Shown here piece after piece: positions 9,227 to 18,224 of a DNA stretch of 64,000 nt. This DNA comes from Acinetobacter sp. SFB. GTDB taxonomy: Bacteria > Pseudomonadota > Gammaproteobacteria > Pseudomonadales > Moraxellaceae. Below the pieces are notes generated by a model. It saw only the letters and a list, made by a program, of their open reading frames with translations, ran no database searches and had not been told where the DNA came from. Numbering within the stretch: the stretch's first letter is position 1; each line of letters begins with the position of its first letter. The DNA lies in contig NZ_LSZH01000002.1 of assembly GCF_001647545.1 (NCBI RefSeq), positions 57,300 to 121,299 on the forward strand, in the 5' to 3' direction. Both the position numbers and the translations under genes were made by a program.

Positions 9227-11101
9227 TTAATTTACTTTAATTTCTTTACCACGATGATAGCCATCAACATAATGCTCTAATTGTGTTAATGCCCAATTTA
9301 CATCATCATCAATAGCAGTAAGTGTATTAATTTTTTCAAAAATTTCAATTAACTCATCTAAAGGATAATGCTTTTCAAAAGATCTTAAAATACGAGTATG
9401 TTGCGTAATTTCAGTATCTTCGTGATCGATGAGTAATTCTTCGTATAGTTTTTCACCTGGACGCAAACCGGAATACTGAATTTCAATATCACCATTTTGA
9501 GTGCCTGTTTCACGCACTTTTAAGCCACTTAAAGCAATCATCTGGCGGGCCAAGTCCTGAATACGAACGGGTTCTCCCATATCCAACAAAAATACATCAC
9601 CGCCCTGTCCCAAGGCACCGGCTTGAATCACCAGCTGTGAAGCTTCTGGAATAGTCATAAAGTAACGTGTTACATCAGGATGGGTCACAGTAATTGGACC
9701 ACCTTTGGCGATTTGCTGCTTAAACAACGGTACGACCGAACCTGAAGAACCCAGAACATTACCAAAACGTACAATACTGACCTGAGTCTGATCTTGCGCT
9801 TCTGCCATGGCCTGACAATACAATTCTGCCATACGTTTGGAGGCACCCATCACATTGGTGGGGCGTACTGCTTTATCTGTTGAAATCAGGACAAAGGTTT
9901 CTACCCCTTTCTTTACAGCTGCATTTAAGCTAAATGCCGTACCAATCGAGTTATTTTTGAGTCCCGCCAGTGGATTACACTCCACTAAAGGCACATGTTT
10001 ATAGGCAGCCGCATGATAAACAGTTTGAACTGCATATTGCTCAATGATGCGTTCGAGTTTAGCTTGATCGAGCACAGTACCCAAAATAGGAATAATTTCA
10101 ATTTCACAGCGTAAATTCAATTCTTTATCAATACTGTACAGCGCAAATTCTGTCAGTTCATAAATCACTAATTTTTTAGGCTGATTTTTAATAATTTGAC
10201 GGCAAAGTTCAGAACCAATTGACCCCCCCGCACCTGTCACCATCACCACTTTATCTTGGATATTCTTTGCCAATAATTCCTGAATTGGTGGAATCGGATC
10301 ACGGCCCAGTAAATCAATAATGTCAATTTCCTGAATATCTGAAATACGGATGTCACCATCGACCAGCTTGGTCAAACCTGGAATTTCAGTAATTTTAAGA
10401 TGTGCAGGTTCCAGAAATTTAACAATTTCACTTTTACGGATACGGCCCACTGAAGGCAGGGCGATAAGTATTTCATCCACCTGCTGTTTGGCAAATAAAT
10501 TTAGAGCATGTGAAGGAGGATAAACCCGTAACCCTCCAATCATTTGACTTGATAAAGAAATATCGTCATCAATGAAAAATACCGGAAAATGTTCATTAGA
10601 GCGATAGAGCGTAGCAGCAACCTGCTGCCCAGCATAACCTGCACCGTAAATAGCCACACGTTTACGTGGAATATCAGACTGCAGGTAAGACTTTACAAGG
10701 GCCCGAATTAAACCGCGACTCAACCAGATCCAGGCAAACATCATAAAACCGAACATCATGGGAATAGATGTAGGAATAAATGCATGGGTAAAATATGCCA
10801 TGCCATATAAACCAATGACTGTCAGTATTGTAGCTATTGCCAATTTAACAATAAATGCTTCATTAAATGTACGAACAATAAAGCGGTAAACACCGCAAAT
10901 AAATAAAGCTAAAACTGCTAAAAAACTGACCCATAAAGTACCAAAAGCTAGATTGGGAACAACTTCTGTACCTAGGTCAAATTGACGAATGGCATAGCAG
11001 AGCCAGATAAGTATAGGAAAGATCACGAAATCTAAAGCAATAAGAAAGCTTTGTTTTAGGTGTCTTGGTGCGGTAGCAAATGGAACAATCATTGATTTCA
11101 C
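9227..11101 (-). CDS. gdr: UDP-GlcNAc 4,6-dehydratase Gdr (membrane-anchored FlaA1/PglF type)
   Basis: Converts UDP-GlcNAc to UDP-4-keto-6-deoxy-GlcNAc, the first step to UDP-QuiNAc4NAc. Four hydrophobic segments occupy roughly residues 15-130. A first Rossmann-like CoA-binding domain (IYGAGYAGQQVA, near 152) follows. The dehydratase domain then carries VTGAGGSIGSELC (near 290), LISTDKAVRPTNVMGASK with catalytic Asp-Lys, and LRPGEKLYEELL. Length of 624 residues is typical. It follows qhbB after a 154-base gap holding a strong hairpin. With QhbB and QhbA it forms a complete pathway, handed to the initiating transferase upstream in the same operon. Confidence 0.93.
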   Translation of the reverse strand: MKSMIVPFATAPRHLKQSFLIALDFVIFPILIWLCYAIRQFDLGTEVVPNLAFGTLWVSFLAVLALFICGVYRFIVRTFNEAFIVKLAIATILTVIGLYGMAYFTHAFIPTSIPMMFGFMMFAWIWLSRGLIRALVKSYLQSDIPRKRVAIYGAGYAGQQVAATLYRSNEHFPVFFIDDDISLSSQMIGGLRVYPPSHALNLFAKQQVDEILIALPSVGRIRKSEIVKFLEPAHLKITEIPGLTKLVDGDIRISDIQEIDIIDLLGRDPIPPIQELLAKNIQDKVVMVTGAGGSIGSELCRQIIKNQPKKLVIYELTEFALYSIDKELNLRCEIEIIPILGTVLDQAKLERIIEQYAVQTVYHAAAYKHVPLVECNPLAGLKNNSIGTAFSLNAAVKKGVETFVLISTDKAVRPTNVMGASKRMAELYCQAMAEAQDQTQVSIVRFGNVLGSSGSVVPLFKQQIAKGGPITVTHPDVTRYFMTIPEASQLVIQAGALGQGGDVFLLDMGEPVRIQDLARQMIALSGLKVRETGTQNGDIEIQYSGLRPGEKLYEELLIDHEDTEITQHTRILRSFEKHYPLDELIEIFEKINTLTAIDDDVNWALTQLEHYVDGYHRGKEIKVN

Positions 11102-11208
11102 GGGGCAAAGGCTTCTTTTTCAATTCTATTAGATAGCTAGCTTAGATAACCTTCTTAGATAAGCTTGTGTTTATCCAGATTCCCAAGCATTTAATTAATT
11201 ATTTACAT

Positions 11209-11242
11209 GATATGGAGAGTATATATTTTTATTCTCCATATC
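11209..11242 (-). other. Long hairpin between qhbB and gdr
   Basis: A perfect ten-base inverted repeat (GATATGGAGA / TCTCCATATC) with a 14-base AT-rich loop sits in the only sizeable gap inside the downstream half of the capsule operon. No clear U-tract follows on the minus strand, so it may be a weak attenuator, an RNA-processing site or a 3'-end stabiliser rather than a full terminator. Confidence 0.6.
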
Positions 11243-11255
11243 CATGGATAAAATG

Positions 11256-12425
11256 TTAAAGCTGATTAATGACTTGCTGAGTTACCGTTACCGTTTTATG
11301 CATACTTTCCTGGCTTAAGGTCGGGTGAACTAAAAACATTAAGCTGGTTTCCCCTAATGTTTTGGCATTTACAAGTCTTTCAACTGGACGCCAAGGTGTA
11401 CCATCAAAAGCATGCTCTAAATAAACTTCCGAACATGAACCACTAAAACACGGCACACCTAAAGCTGCAATTTCATTCATGATACGGTCACGTGACCAAC
11501 CGTCAGGTAAGGCTTCAATATTGACCTGTACATAACATTTATATGCCGCATGTACATAATCTTCAGATGGGCGATGTACGGTAAAATATGGACTGTTCTC
11601 AAATACAGCTAAAATCTTTTCCATATTTGCATTACGTTTCTGCGTCCACTGTGCCATTTTTTTCAGTTGAATTCGTCCAATGACCGCCTGCATTTCCATC
11701 ATGCGCCAGTTGGTACCAAATGAGTCATGTAGCCAGCGAAAGCCTGGTGGGTGCTGCTTGTTATAAATGCTGTCAAAGTTTTTGCCATGGTCTTTATAGG
11801 ACCACATTTTTTTCCAAAGTGATTCATCATTGGTGGTGACCATACCGCCTTCACCGCCTGTGCTCATGATCTTGTCCTGGCAAAATGACCAGGCAGCAAT
11901 ATGACCAATTGAACCTGCCGGCTTGCCTTTATATTGTGCACCATGCGCTTGAGCACAGTCTTCAATCACATAAAGACCTTTTTCCTGCGCCAGTTGCATG
12001 ATTGGATCCATATCACACATCCAACCCGCCAAATGCACACAAATGATGGCTTTGGTATTTGGGGTAATGACGGCTTCAATAGTGCGACGCGAGATATTTT
12101 GAGAATCCAGTTCGACGTCGGCAAAGATTGGATTTGCACCTGCTGTGACAATTGAACTGGCAGAAGCTAAAAAAGTGCGCGAAGTAACAATCACATCATC
12201 CCCTACCCCAATGCCTAATGCCTTGAGTGCAACATCTAAAGCGACCGTACCGTTGGCAAGTGCTACTGCATATTGAGTTCCCGCGAACTGTGCAAATTCT
12301 TTTTCGAACTCACGGCATTCTTGTCCCGTCCAGTAATTGACTTTATTGGAAAGCAAGACTTGCGATACGGCATTAGCTTCTTCTTGGGTAAAGCTTGGCC
12401 ATGGTTCAAATGCAGTATTTAACAT
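11256..12425 (-). CDS. qhbB: PLP-dependent sugar aminotransferase QhbB (DegT/DnrJ/EryC1/StrS family)
   Basis: Transfers an amino group to C4 of the UDP-4-keto-6-deoxy sugar made by Gdr, giving UDP-QuiNAc4N (bacillosamine-type). The fold-type I aminotransferase pattern is clear: YAVALANGTVALDVAL near the N-terminus, VIEDCAQAHGAQYKG (PLP-contacting Asp), and SFCQDKIMSTGGEGG, whose lysine should form the internal aldimine. Its 389 residues fit the family. It starts 32 bases after qhbA and is followed by the hairpin and gdr. The stereochemistry of the product is inferred from the company of qhbA and gdr, not from sequence. Confidence 0.9.
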   Translation of the reverse strand: MLNTAFEPWPSFTQEEANAVSQVLLSNKVNYWTGQECREFEKEFAQFAGTQYAVALANGTVALDVALKALGIGVGDDVIVTSRTFLASASSIVTAGANPIFADVELDSQNISRRTIEAVITPNTKAIICVHLAGWMCDMDPIMQLAQEKGLYVIEDCAQAHGAQYKGKPAGSIGHIAAWSFCQDKIMSTGGEGGMVTTNDESLWKKMWSYKDHGKNFDSIYNKQHPPGFRWLHDSFGTNWRMMEMQAVIGRIQLKKMAQWTQKRNANMEKILAVFENSPYFTVHRPSEDYVHAAYKCYVQVNIEALPDGWSRDRIMNEIAALGVPCFSGSCSEVYLEHAFDGTPWRPVERLVNAKTLGETSLMFLVHPTLSQESMHKTVTVTQQVINQL

Positions 12426-12457
12426 TACCTATTCCTAGATTTTAAAAAGTTTAAAAA

Positions 12458-13111
12458 TTATTTTTTCTCTAAAATTCGTGCCGGATTTCCGACAACGGTT
12501 ACCCCTGCAGGTACACTTTTAGTCACTACTGCCCCCATACCCACAACCGCACCCTTACCAATCACTAAAGGTTTTTCGGGGGTTCCTTGTTTAATCACGG
12601 CACCCGTACCAATATAGGCATGGTCTTCAATATGAATATTACCATTACATTTCACCCCAGGCGCAAAGGTGACATAGTCTCCAATCACACAGTCATGAGC
12701 GACATAGCTATAAATATTGGCATGGAAGAATTTGCCAATTTTAATATTTGACGTCAGACAGGTGAAAGGACAAAGTAGGCTTCCTTCACCAATACTTACT
12801 TCATCTAGAATCACAGTATTCTTTGACTGAATCTCCAAATGCTGAATTTGATCTTCTGTTAAACGTTTAACCAGTTTTTCACGAACCTGACTGTTTGCTA
12901 TAGCAATCGTTACAGCCTTATGGGTATTCGGTTTAGCAAGAAAATCCTGATAACTTAAAACGGTATAACCGTTTAAACTATTACCAGCTTGACCATCATC
13001 AATAAAAACAAAGCTATCTTTAGCTAAAGTTAGAAATTGCTGACGAACTAATGGCATTACTTCCTTACCAAAACCACTAGCGCCATAAACACCAATATAT
13101 AAAGCTGTCAT
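12458..13111 (-). CDS. qhbA: Sugar O/N-acyltransferase QhbA (PglD-like)
   Basis: N-acylates the 4-amino group of UDP-QuiNAc4N; in Acinetobacter the group is acetyl or 3-hydroxybutyryl. An N-terminal Rossmann-like segment (YGASGFGKEVMPLV) binds the sugar nucleotide. A left-handed beta-helix of hexapeptide repeats follows. The histidine in YSYVAHDCVIGDYVTFAPG is the likely general base, and the protein ends VTVVGNPARILEKK. The 217-residue length is normal for PglD relatives. The start codon abuts the stop of the initiating transferase, indicating coupling. Which acyl group is used cannot be read from the sequence. Confidence 0.9.
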   Translation of the reverse strand: MTALYIGVYGASGFGKEVMPLVRQQFLTLAKDSFVFIDDGQAGNSLNGYTVLSYQDFLAKPNTHKAVTIAIANSQVREKLVKRLTEDQIQHLEIQSKNTVILDEVSIGEGSLLCPFTCLTSNIKIGKFFHANIYSYVAHDCVIGDYVTFAPGVKCNGNIHIEDHAYIGTGAVIKQGTPEKPLVIGKGAVVGMGAVVTKSVPAGVTVVGNPARILEKK

Positions 13112-13719
13112 TATGTTTCATCCTTGTTTTGTGATCCAGTAAAGCGTGTCATGGTGGCTTCACCCTCGGCACTAATATCATCTTTTGCTAAAACTTTATG
13201 TACCGTTTTAAACATGATCTTAAAATCAAGTAGTGTCGACTGATTTTCCACATACCATGTATCCAGCTTAAACTTTTCTTCCCAACTAATCGCATTACGC
13301 CCATTGACCTGCGCATGACCTGTCATGCCCGGACGCACATTATGGCGTTTTGCCTGTTCTTGATTATATAAAGGTAAATATTCTGTCAATAATGGGCGCG
13401 GGCCAACAATACTCATATCGCCTTTAATCACGTTCCACAGTTCAGGCATTTCATCCAGACTGGTTGAACGCAGCATTTTACCGAATGGCGTTAGACGTTC
13501 AGTGTCGGGTAATGGATTACCTTGAGCATCCACCGCATCTTTCATGGTGCGGAATTTAATCATTTCAAAGGGTTTGCCATGTAAACCTGGGCGCAATTGG
13601 CGGAATAATACAGGTGAGCCTAAGTTTTTTTTCACTTTATAAGCGACAAAAGCATAAAGCGGTGAAAGCAAGATCAGGGCAATGGAGGCGATGATAATAT
13701 CGAGTAAACGTTTAATCAT
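13111..13719 (-). CDS. itrB: Initiating undecaprenyl-phosphate sugar-phosphate transferase (ItrB-like)
   Basis: Transfers the first sugar-1-phosphate to undecaprenyl phosphate at the inner membrane, starting capsule repeat assembly. It is a small monotopic PGT of the WcaJ/PglC catalytic-domain class. One membrane helix lies near residues 8-25, followed by the conserved FRQLRPGLHGKPFEMIKFRTM, LRSTSLDEMPELWNVIKGDMS, VGPRPLL and RPGMTGHAQVNGRN motifs. The start at 13719 (MIKRLLDI) has an AAGGTG five bases upstream and gives 202 residues. A start 42 bases earlier is possible but adds unrelated residues. Its place beside qhbA-qhbB-gdr suggests QuiNAc4NAc-1-P as substrate. The itrB name rests on context. 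Confidence 0.9.
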   Translation of the reverse strand: MIKRLLDIIIASIALILLSPLYAFVAYKVKKNLGSPVLFRQLRPGLHGKPFEMIKFRTMKDAVDAQGNPLPDTERLTPFGKMLRSTSLDEMPELWNVIKGDMSIVGPRPLLTEYLPLYNQEQAKRHNVRPGMTGHAQVNGRNAISWEEKFKLDTWYVENQSTLLDFKIMFKTVHKVLAKDDISAEGEATMTRFTGSQNKDET

Positions 13720-14929
13720 GTTGCACCTTTTTAAAAACTCCAACGAACTGCTCAACTCCACTTTCTAAAGATAATTCTTGTAGATAATAATTACGCGCAT
13801 TTAAGCCCATTTGCAGCTGTTCATTCGCAGACAAGTGATAAATTTTCAAAACAGCATCCTGAATACTTTCTACATTTTCAGATATTGCGACACAGCCACA
13901 TTCAGCACTTCTTATAAGATCAGCAGCATCGCCCGCCACTGCCATTAATACTGGTTTACCCATTGCCATATAAGCCTGAGTTTTAGAAGGAACTGTTATT
14001 TCAAATAAAGGATCTTTTTTTAAGTGTACCAACAACAAGCTGGAAAGCTTTAAGACTCCCCCTACTTCTGCCATAGGCATACGAGGGATAAAAACAGTAT
14101 TAGAAATATTTTCAGTAATTAAACGTTGTTTTAAACGCTCAGTTTCTGTTCCTCCGCCGACAAACACAAATTGAATATCCTGAATAGGCTGGACTTTTTT
14201 AGCAACATCTAAAATGCTATCTAAAGCCTGTGCTTTTCCCATATTTCCTGCAAAAACAATATTAAATTTATCTTGCATTAATTGTTGATATTCAACTTTT
14301 GCTGGTTGAGCCTGAGTTAAGCCTTGCTCATCACACCAATTATAAATAATACTGATTTTTTCTTCTGGAACGCCTCTTTCTATAAGTTTGTTTTTAAACC
14401 CGGGACATAAGACCACAATATGATCAACACATCGATAAACCAGCTTACATACCAAGCCAATAATATTTAAAATTTTATTGTTATTCAGCATTCCTGTAGA
14501 CTGTAAGGTATCTGGCCACATATCCTGAATGTCATATACAATGGGTGTACGGCGAAAAAATTTAATAAAAATTGCAGCAATACCCACCGTTAATGGAGGG
14601 TGATAAGCATAAATAACATCCGCTTTCTTGGTTGTAAAAACACCAAACAGCATTGCCATAAATGCAAAGCTAATATAGTTAAAAATTCTCTTTAACGCAG
14701 AGCTATCATGATTTGGATATAGAGCTACGCGCAAAATAGAAATACCCTCTATTTCTTCTCGTTGATAAAGTTTTAATTTATATCCATCATAAATTTTCCC
14801 ACCAGGATAATTAGGAAACCCTGTAAGAACCTGTACTTCATGACCCTGTTGCTTTAACTCTCTTGCAAAAGCAAGTCCTTTAAAAGTAGGCTCCGGATCA
14901 AACCACTGCGTTAAAAGAAGAATTTTCAT
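13712..14929 (-). CDS. wbuB: GT4 glycosyltransferase, WbuB-like (probable L-FucNAc transferase)
   Basis: Cytoplasmic GT-B enzyme that adds a sugar to the lipid-linked repeat. It begins MKILLLTQWFDPEPTFKGLAFA. A hydrophobic stretch lies near residues 85-105 (membrane association), and the family-4 donor site includes NIVFAGNMGKAQALDSIL and PSKTQAYMAMGKPVL. It directly follows fnlC, the same order as fnlA-fnlB-fnlC-wbuB in known L-FucNAc polysaccharide clusters, so L-FucNAc is the likely donor sugar. It overlaps the initiating transferase start by eight bases and begins three bases after fnlC. Length of 405 residues is normal. Confidence 0.85.
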   Translation of the reverse strand: MKILLLTQWFDPEPTFKGLAFARELKQQGHEVQVLTGFPNYPGGKIYDGYKLKLYQREEIEGISILRVALYPNHDSSALKRIFNYISFAFMAMLFGVFTTKKADVIYAYHPPLTVGIAAIFIKFFRRTPIVYDIQDMWPDTLQSTGMLNNNKILNIIGLVCKLVYRCVDHIVVLCPGFKNKLIERGVPEEKISIIYNWCDEQGLTQAQPAKVEYQQLMQDKFNIVFAGNMGKAQALDSILDVAKKVQPIQDIQFVFVGGGTETERLKQRLITENISNTVFIPRMPMAEVGGVLKLSSLLLVHLKKDPLFEITVPSKTQAYMAMGKPVLMAVAGDAADLIRSAECGCVAISENVESIQDAVLKIYHLSANEQLQMGLNARNYYLQELSLESGVEQFVGVFKKVQHD

Positions 14930-14932
14930 AGC

Positions 14933-16063
14933 TTAGTACTTCTTCCACACCACACGGTTGATATAATCAGTATAGCTTAAAATAATTCGCGCAACCTTTT
15001 CACTCACGTTTGGCATACTGTAATCCGCTACTAAACGCAGTAATCGTTCTTCGCCACGTGGTTGATGATCTAGAATCTCCAAACCTTGCAAAATACGCTC
15101 TGCAGTTAAACCGACCATCATCACCGCAGCTTCTTCCATACCTTCAGGACGTTCATGGGCCTGACGCAAGTTCAAAGCTGGGAAATTCAGAATTGAAGAT
15201 TCTTCATTAATGGTGCCACTGTCAGACAAAGTTGCTTTTGCAGCAAGTTGCAATTTGTTGTAATCACTGAAACCTAATGGTTTTAATAATTGAATTAAAG
15301 GATGAAATTCAATATTCAGCTCTTCAATACGCTTACGAGTACGAGGATGTGTTGAAACAATTACAGGATATTGATATTTTTCAGCAACTGCATTTAACAT
15401 TTCAACCAAATCTAAAAAGTTTTGATCTGAATTAATATTTTCTTCGCGATGAGCACTCACGATAAAATATTCATATTCTTTTAAACTTAAATGCTCAAGT
15501 ATCTCTGAAGATTCAATTTTTGCTTTATAGTGATTTAACACTTCAAACATCGGACTGCCTGTTTTAATTACTTGATCTGCTGGCAAGCCTTCAGCCAGTA
15601 AATAATCACGTGCAATTGTGCTATAGGTTAAATTGATATCAGCAGTGTGGTCGACAATGCGACGATTAATTTCTTCTGGCACACGCATATCAAAACAGCG
15701 GTTCCCTGCTTCCATATGGAAGGTTGGAATCTTACGACGTTTCGCAGGAATGACTGCCATACAGCTATTGGTATCACCTAACACCAACAATGCTTCTGGC
15801 TGAACTTGTTCCAAAACTTTATCGACTGCAATGATGACATTACCAATCGTTTCAGCACCCGTGGCACCCGCCGCATTTAAAAAATGATCAGGTTTACGGA
15901 TACCTAAGTCGGTAAAGAAAATTTCATTAAGTTCATAATCATAGTTTTGACCGGTATGTACCAAAACATGATCAAAATATCGATCACACGTAGCCATCAC
16001 ACGGGATAAACGAATAATTTCAGGACGTGTACCCACCACCGTCATTAATTTTAATTTTTTCAC
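14933..16063 (-). CDS. fnlC: UDP-N-acetyl-L-fucosamine synthase (2-epimerase) FnlC
   Basis: Last step of UDP-L-FucNAc synthesis, a C2 epimerisation by a WecB-like GT-B-fold enzyme. Family features are TVVGTRPEIIRLSRVM at the start, HTGQNYDYELNEIFF, the VLGDTNS loop, HMEAGNRCFDMRVPEEINRR and ISDSGT-type SDSGTINEESS near residue 285. The GTG at 16063 is chosen. It gives MKKLKLMTVVGTRPE and 376 residues, and it follows the fnlB stop by 11 bases, with a GAGAG about nine bases upstream. A TTG five codons earlier would overlap fnlB. It is the third gene of a complete fnlABC module. Confidence 0.93.
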   Translation of the reverse strand: MKKLKLMTVVGTRPEIIRLSRVMATCDRYFDHVLVHTGQNYDYELNEIFFTDLGIRKPDHFLNAAGATGAETIGNVIIAVDKVLEQVQPEALLVLGDTNSCMAVIPAKRRKIPTFHMEAGNRCFDMRVPEEINRRIVDHTADINLTYSTIARDYLLAEGLPADQVIKTGSPMFEVLNHYKAKIESSEILEHLSLKEYEYFIVSAHREENINSDQNFLDLVEMLNAVAEKYQYPVIVSTHPRTRKRIEELNIEFHPLIQLLKPLGFSDYNKLQLAAKATLSDSGTINEESSILNFPALNLRQAHERPEGMEEAAVMMVGLTAERILQGLEILDHQPRGEERLLRLVADYSMPNVSEKVARIILSYTDYINRVVWKKY

Positions 16064-16074
16064 AACTTTTACTC

Positions 16075-17187
16075 TCAATTAGTCAATGACATTGCATAAG
16101 TATCAGGCTTTTCACGGTCAAAAATTTCATTTGCCCATAACATGACCACCATTTCTTCATTACCAATATTGGTAATGTCATGCGTCCAGCCCGGTACAGT
16201 TTCTACAATTCGTGGTTCACTCCCACAAGTTTCAAGCTTATAGAACTCACCTGTCACCACATGCTGAAACTTAAATAATGCCTTACCTTTAATGACCAAA
16301 AATTTTTCAGTTTTAGTATGGTGATAATGGCCACCACGAGTAATACCCGGATGTGCAGTAAAGTAAGAAAATTGCCCTGCATCTGGGGTTTTCAACATTT
16401 CGACAAACACACCGCGCTGATCGCCATATTTAGGTACGCTATAGTCAAATTGTTCAGGTTTTAAGAAACTTAAATAGGTTGAATAAAGTGCGCGAGTCAA
16501 ACCTGTTCCGACAGGACCGGTAATTAAGGTATTGCGAGATTTTTTAAAATCTTGCAGTGTTCGTGCGAGTTCACCGACAGTGATTTGATATTCTGGCTCA
16601 ATACTAAACAACTGTTCTACTTGTAACTCACCCTGAATAATATGCCAGAATGACTCTACAACATCATCGACATACACTAAACGAATAACTGCCTTTTCAT
16701 CATGAATCTGGATCGGTAAATCATTTGCAGTGTTATAGCAGAATGTCGCTACAGCCGAATTGTAGTTTGGACGTGACCACTTACCGAACACATTGGCTAA
16801 ACGGCAAACATAGACCTGATTGCCCTGCTGTTGCTGCAGCTCCACTAAAGCCTGTTCACCACCCAATTTACTCTGACCATAGGCATTATCACGATCTGCC
16901 TGAATAGATGAAGAGAGAATAATCGGGGTTTGCTTTTCTGCTTGTCTAAGAATGTCTGCTATTTTTTGTGTGAGCGTAACATTCCCATCAACAAATTCTT
17001 GTTCATTTAAAGGACGATTAACTCCAGCTAAATGCACAATCCAGTCTGCAGCGAGTACAGATTGCTCTAATTCTTCTGAACTAGACTCTCGATTAAACTT
17101 TAAAACTTCGATTTCTGATTTTTCAGACAGAAATTGAGTTAAGTTTTTTGCAATAAAACCGTTGGAACCTGTGACTAAAATTTTCAT
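16075..17187 (-). CDS. fnlB: UDP-L-FucNAc pathway reductase FnlB (with C-terminal cupin)
   Basis: NAD(P)H-dependent reductase acting between FnlA and FnlC. The N-terminal extended short-chain dehydrogenase domain begins KILVTGSNGFIAKNL, and YGQSKLGGEQAL supplies the Tyr-X3-Lys. From about residue 250 a cupin domain follows, with GGHYHHTKTEKFLVIKG as its metal/sugar-binding stretch. This two-domain architecture is diagnostic of the WbjC/FnlB/Cap5F family. It starts two bases after the fnlA stop. Length of 370 residues is normal. Confidence 0.94.
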   Translation of the reverse strand: MKILVTGSNGFIAKNLTQFLSEKSEIEVLKFNRESSSEELEQSVLAADWIVHLAGVNRPLNEQEFVDGNVTLTQKIADILRQAEKQTPIILSSSIQADRDNAYGQSKLGGEQALVELQQQQGNQVYVCRLANVFGKWSRPNYNSAVATFCYNTANDLPIQIHDEKAVIRLVYVDDVVESFWHIIQGELQVEQLFSIEPEYQITVGELARTLQDFKKSRNTLITGPVGTGLTRALYSTYLSFLKPEQFDYSVPKYGDQRGVFVEMLKTPDAGQFSYFTAHPGITRGGHYHHTKTEKFLVIKGKALFKFQHVVTGEFYKLETCGSEPRIVETVPGWTHDITNIGNEEMVVMLWANEIFDREKPDTYAMSLTN

Positions 17188-17189
17188 GT

Positions 17190-18224
17190 TTAAGCCTCTG
17201 GATCAATATATTGACCTTGAGTTAAGGCACGTATAAATTCCAGCTTGAGTAAAAGCTTTTGCATACCTTCGACATCTAAGCGTTCAGTATTATGGGAGTT
17301 ATAATCTTCATATTGAGTAATTTTTAAATCACCATCTTCAACATATTTTGAGTAGTTGAGGTCACGTTGATCGGCTGGAACGCGATAATAATAACCCTGA
17401 TCTAAAGCAACTGCCATTTCTTCACGGCTCAATAAAGCTTCAAATGCCTTTTCACCATGACGAGTACCCATAATTGAAATAGGATGCTCTGGGACATTTA
17501 ATAACTGAGTCAAAGCTTGCGCTAGAACATGGATGGTGGCTGCTGGTGCTTTTTGTACAAAAATATCACCGTTTTGACCATGCTCAAATGCATATAAAAC
17601 CAGGTCTACAGCATCATCCAGAGTCATCATAAAACGTGTCATATTTGGATCTGTTATTGTCAAAGGCTTCCCTTGACGAATTTGATCAACAAATAAAGGA
17701 ATGACAGAACCACGAGATGCCATCACATTACCATAACGCGTACAGCAAATAGTCGTATCTAATTCTTCTAAATTACGTGATTTCGCTACAATGACTTTCT
17801 CCATCATTGCTTTTGAAATACCCATGGCATTGATTGGATAAACAGCTTTGTCTGTACTCAAACATACAATACGTTTTACATGGTTTTGAATGGCCGCTTC
17901 TAAAACATTTTCGGTTCCCAGCACATTCGTTTTAACTGCTTCCATTGGGTGAAATTCACATGAAGGTACTTGTTTAAGTGCAGCCGCATGATAAATATAA
18001 TCTACTCCACGCGTGGCATTTAAAACACTGTTATAATCACGCACATCACCAATATAAAATTTTAGCTTAGATGACTGATATTTTTTCCGCATATCATCTT
18101 GCTTTTTTTCATCACGGCTAAAGATACGAATTTCTTTAATATCTGTTTCTAAAAAACGTTTTAGGACAGCATTTCCGAATGAACCTGTACCACCTGTAAT
18201 AAGAAGGGTTTTTCCTTTAAACAT
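17190..18224 (-). CDS. fnlA: UDP-GlcNAc 4,6-dehydratase/5-epimerase FnlA
   Basis: First enzyme of UDP-L-FucNAc synthesis, a soluble 4,6-dehydratase/epimerase of the WbjB/Cap5E type. The cofactor loop TGGTGSFGNAVLKRF is at residues 9-23. LSTDKAVYPINAMGISKAMMEKV supplies catalytic Asp-Lys and the Met-X3-Lys variant of the usual Tyr site. The end carries GTRHGEKAFEALLSREEM. Length of 344 residues is typical. It is distinct from Gdr, which is longer and membrane-anchored, so the cluster runs two separate dehydratase routes from UDP-GlcNAc. Its start abuts the upstream glycosyltransferase stop. Confidence 0.94.
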   Translation of the reverse strand: MFKGKTLLITGGTGSFGNAVLKRFLETDIKEIRIFSRDEKKQDDMRKKYQSSKLKFYIGDVRDYNSVLNATRGVDYIYHAAALKQVPSCEFHPMEAVKTNVLGTENVLEAAIQNHVKRIVCLSTDKAVYPINAMGISKAMMEKVIVAKSRNLEELDTTICCTRYGNVMASRGSVIPLFVDQIRQGKPLTITDPNMTRFMMTLDDAVDLVLYAFEHGQNGDIFVQKAPAATIHVLAQALTQLLNVPEHPISIMGTRHGEKAFEALLSREEMAVALDQGYYYRVPADQRDLNYSKYVEDGDLKITQYEDYNSHNTERLDVEGMQKLLLKLEFIRALTQGQYIDPEA

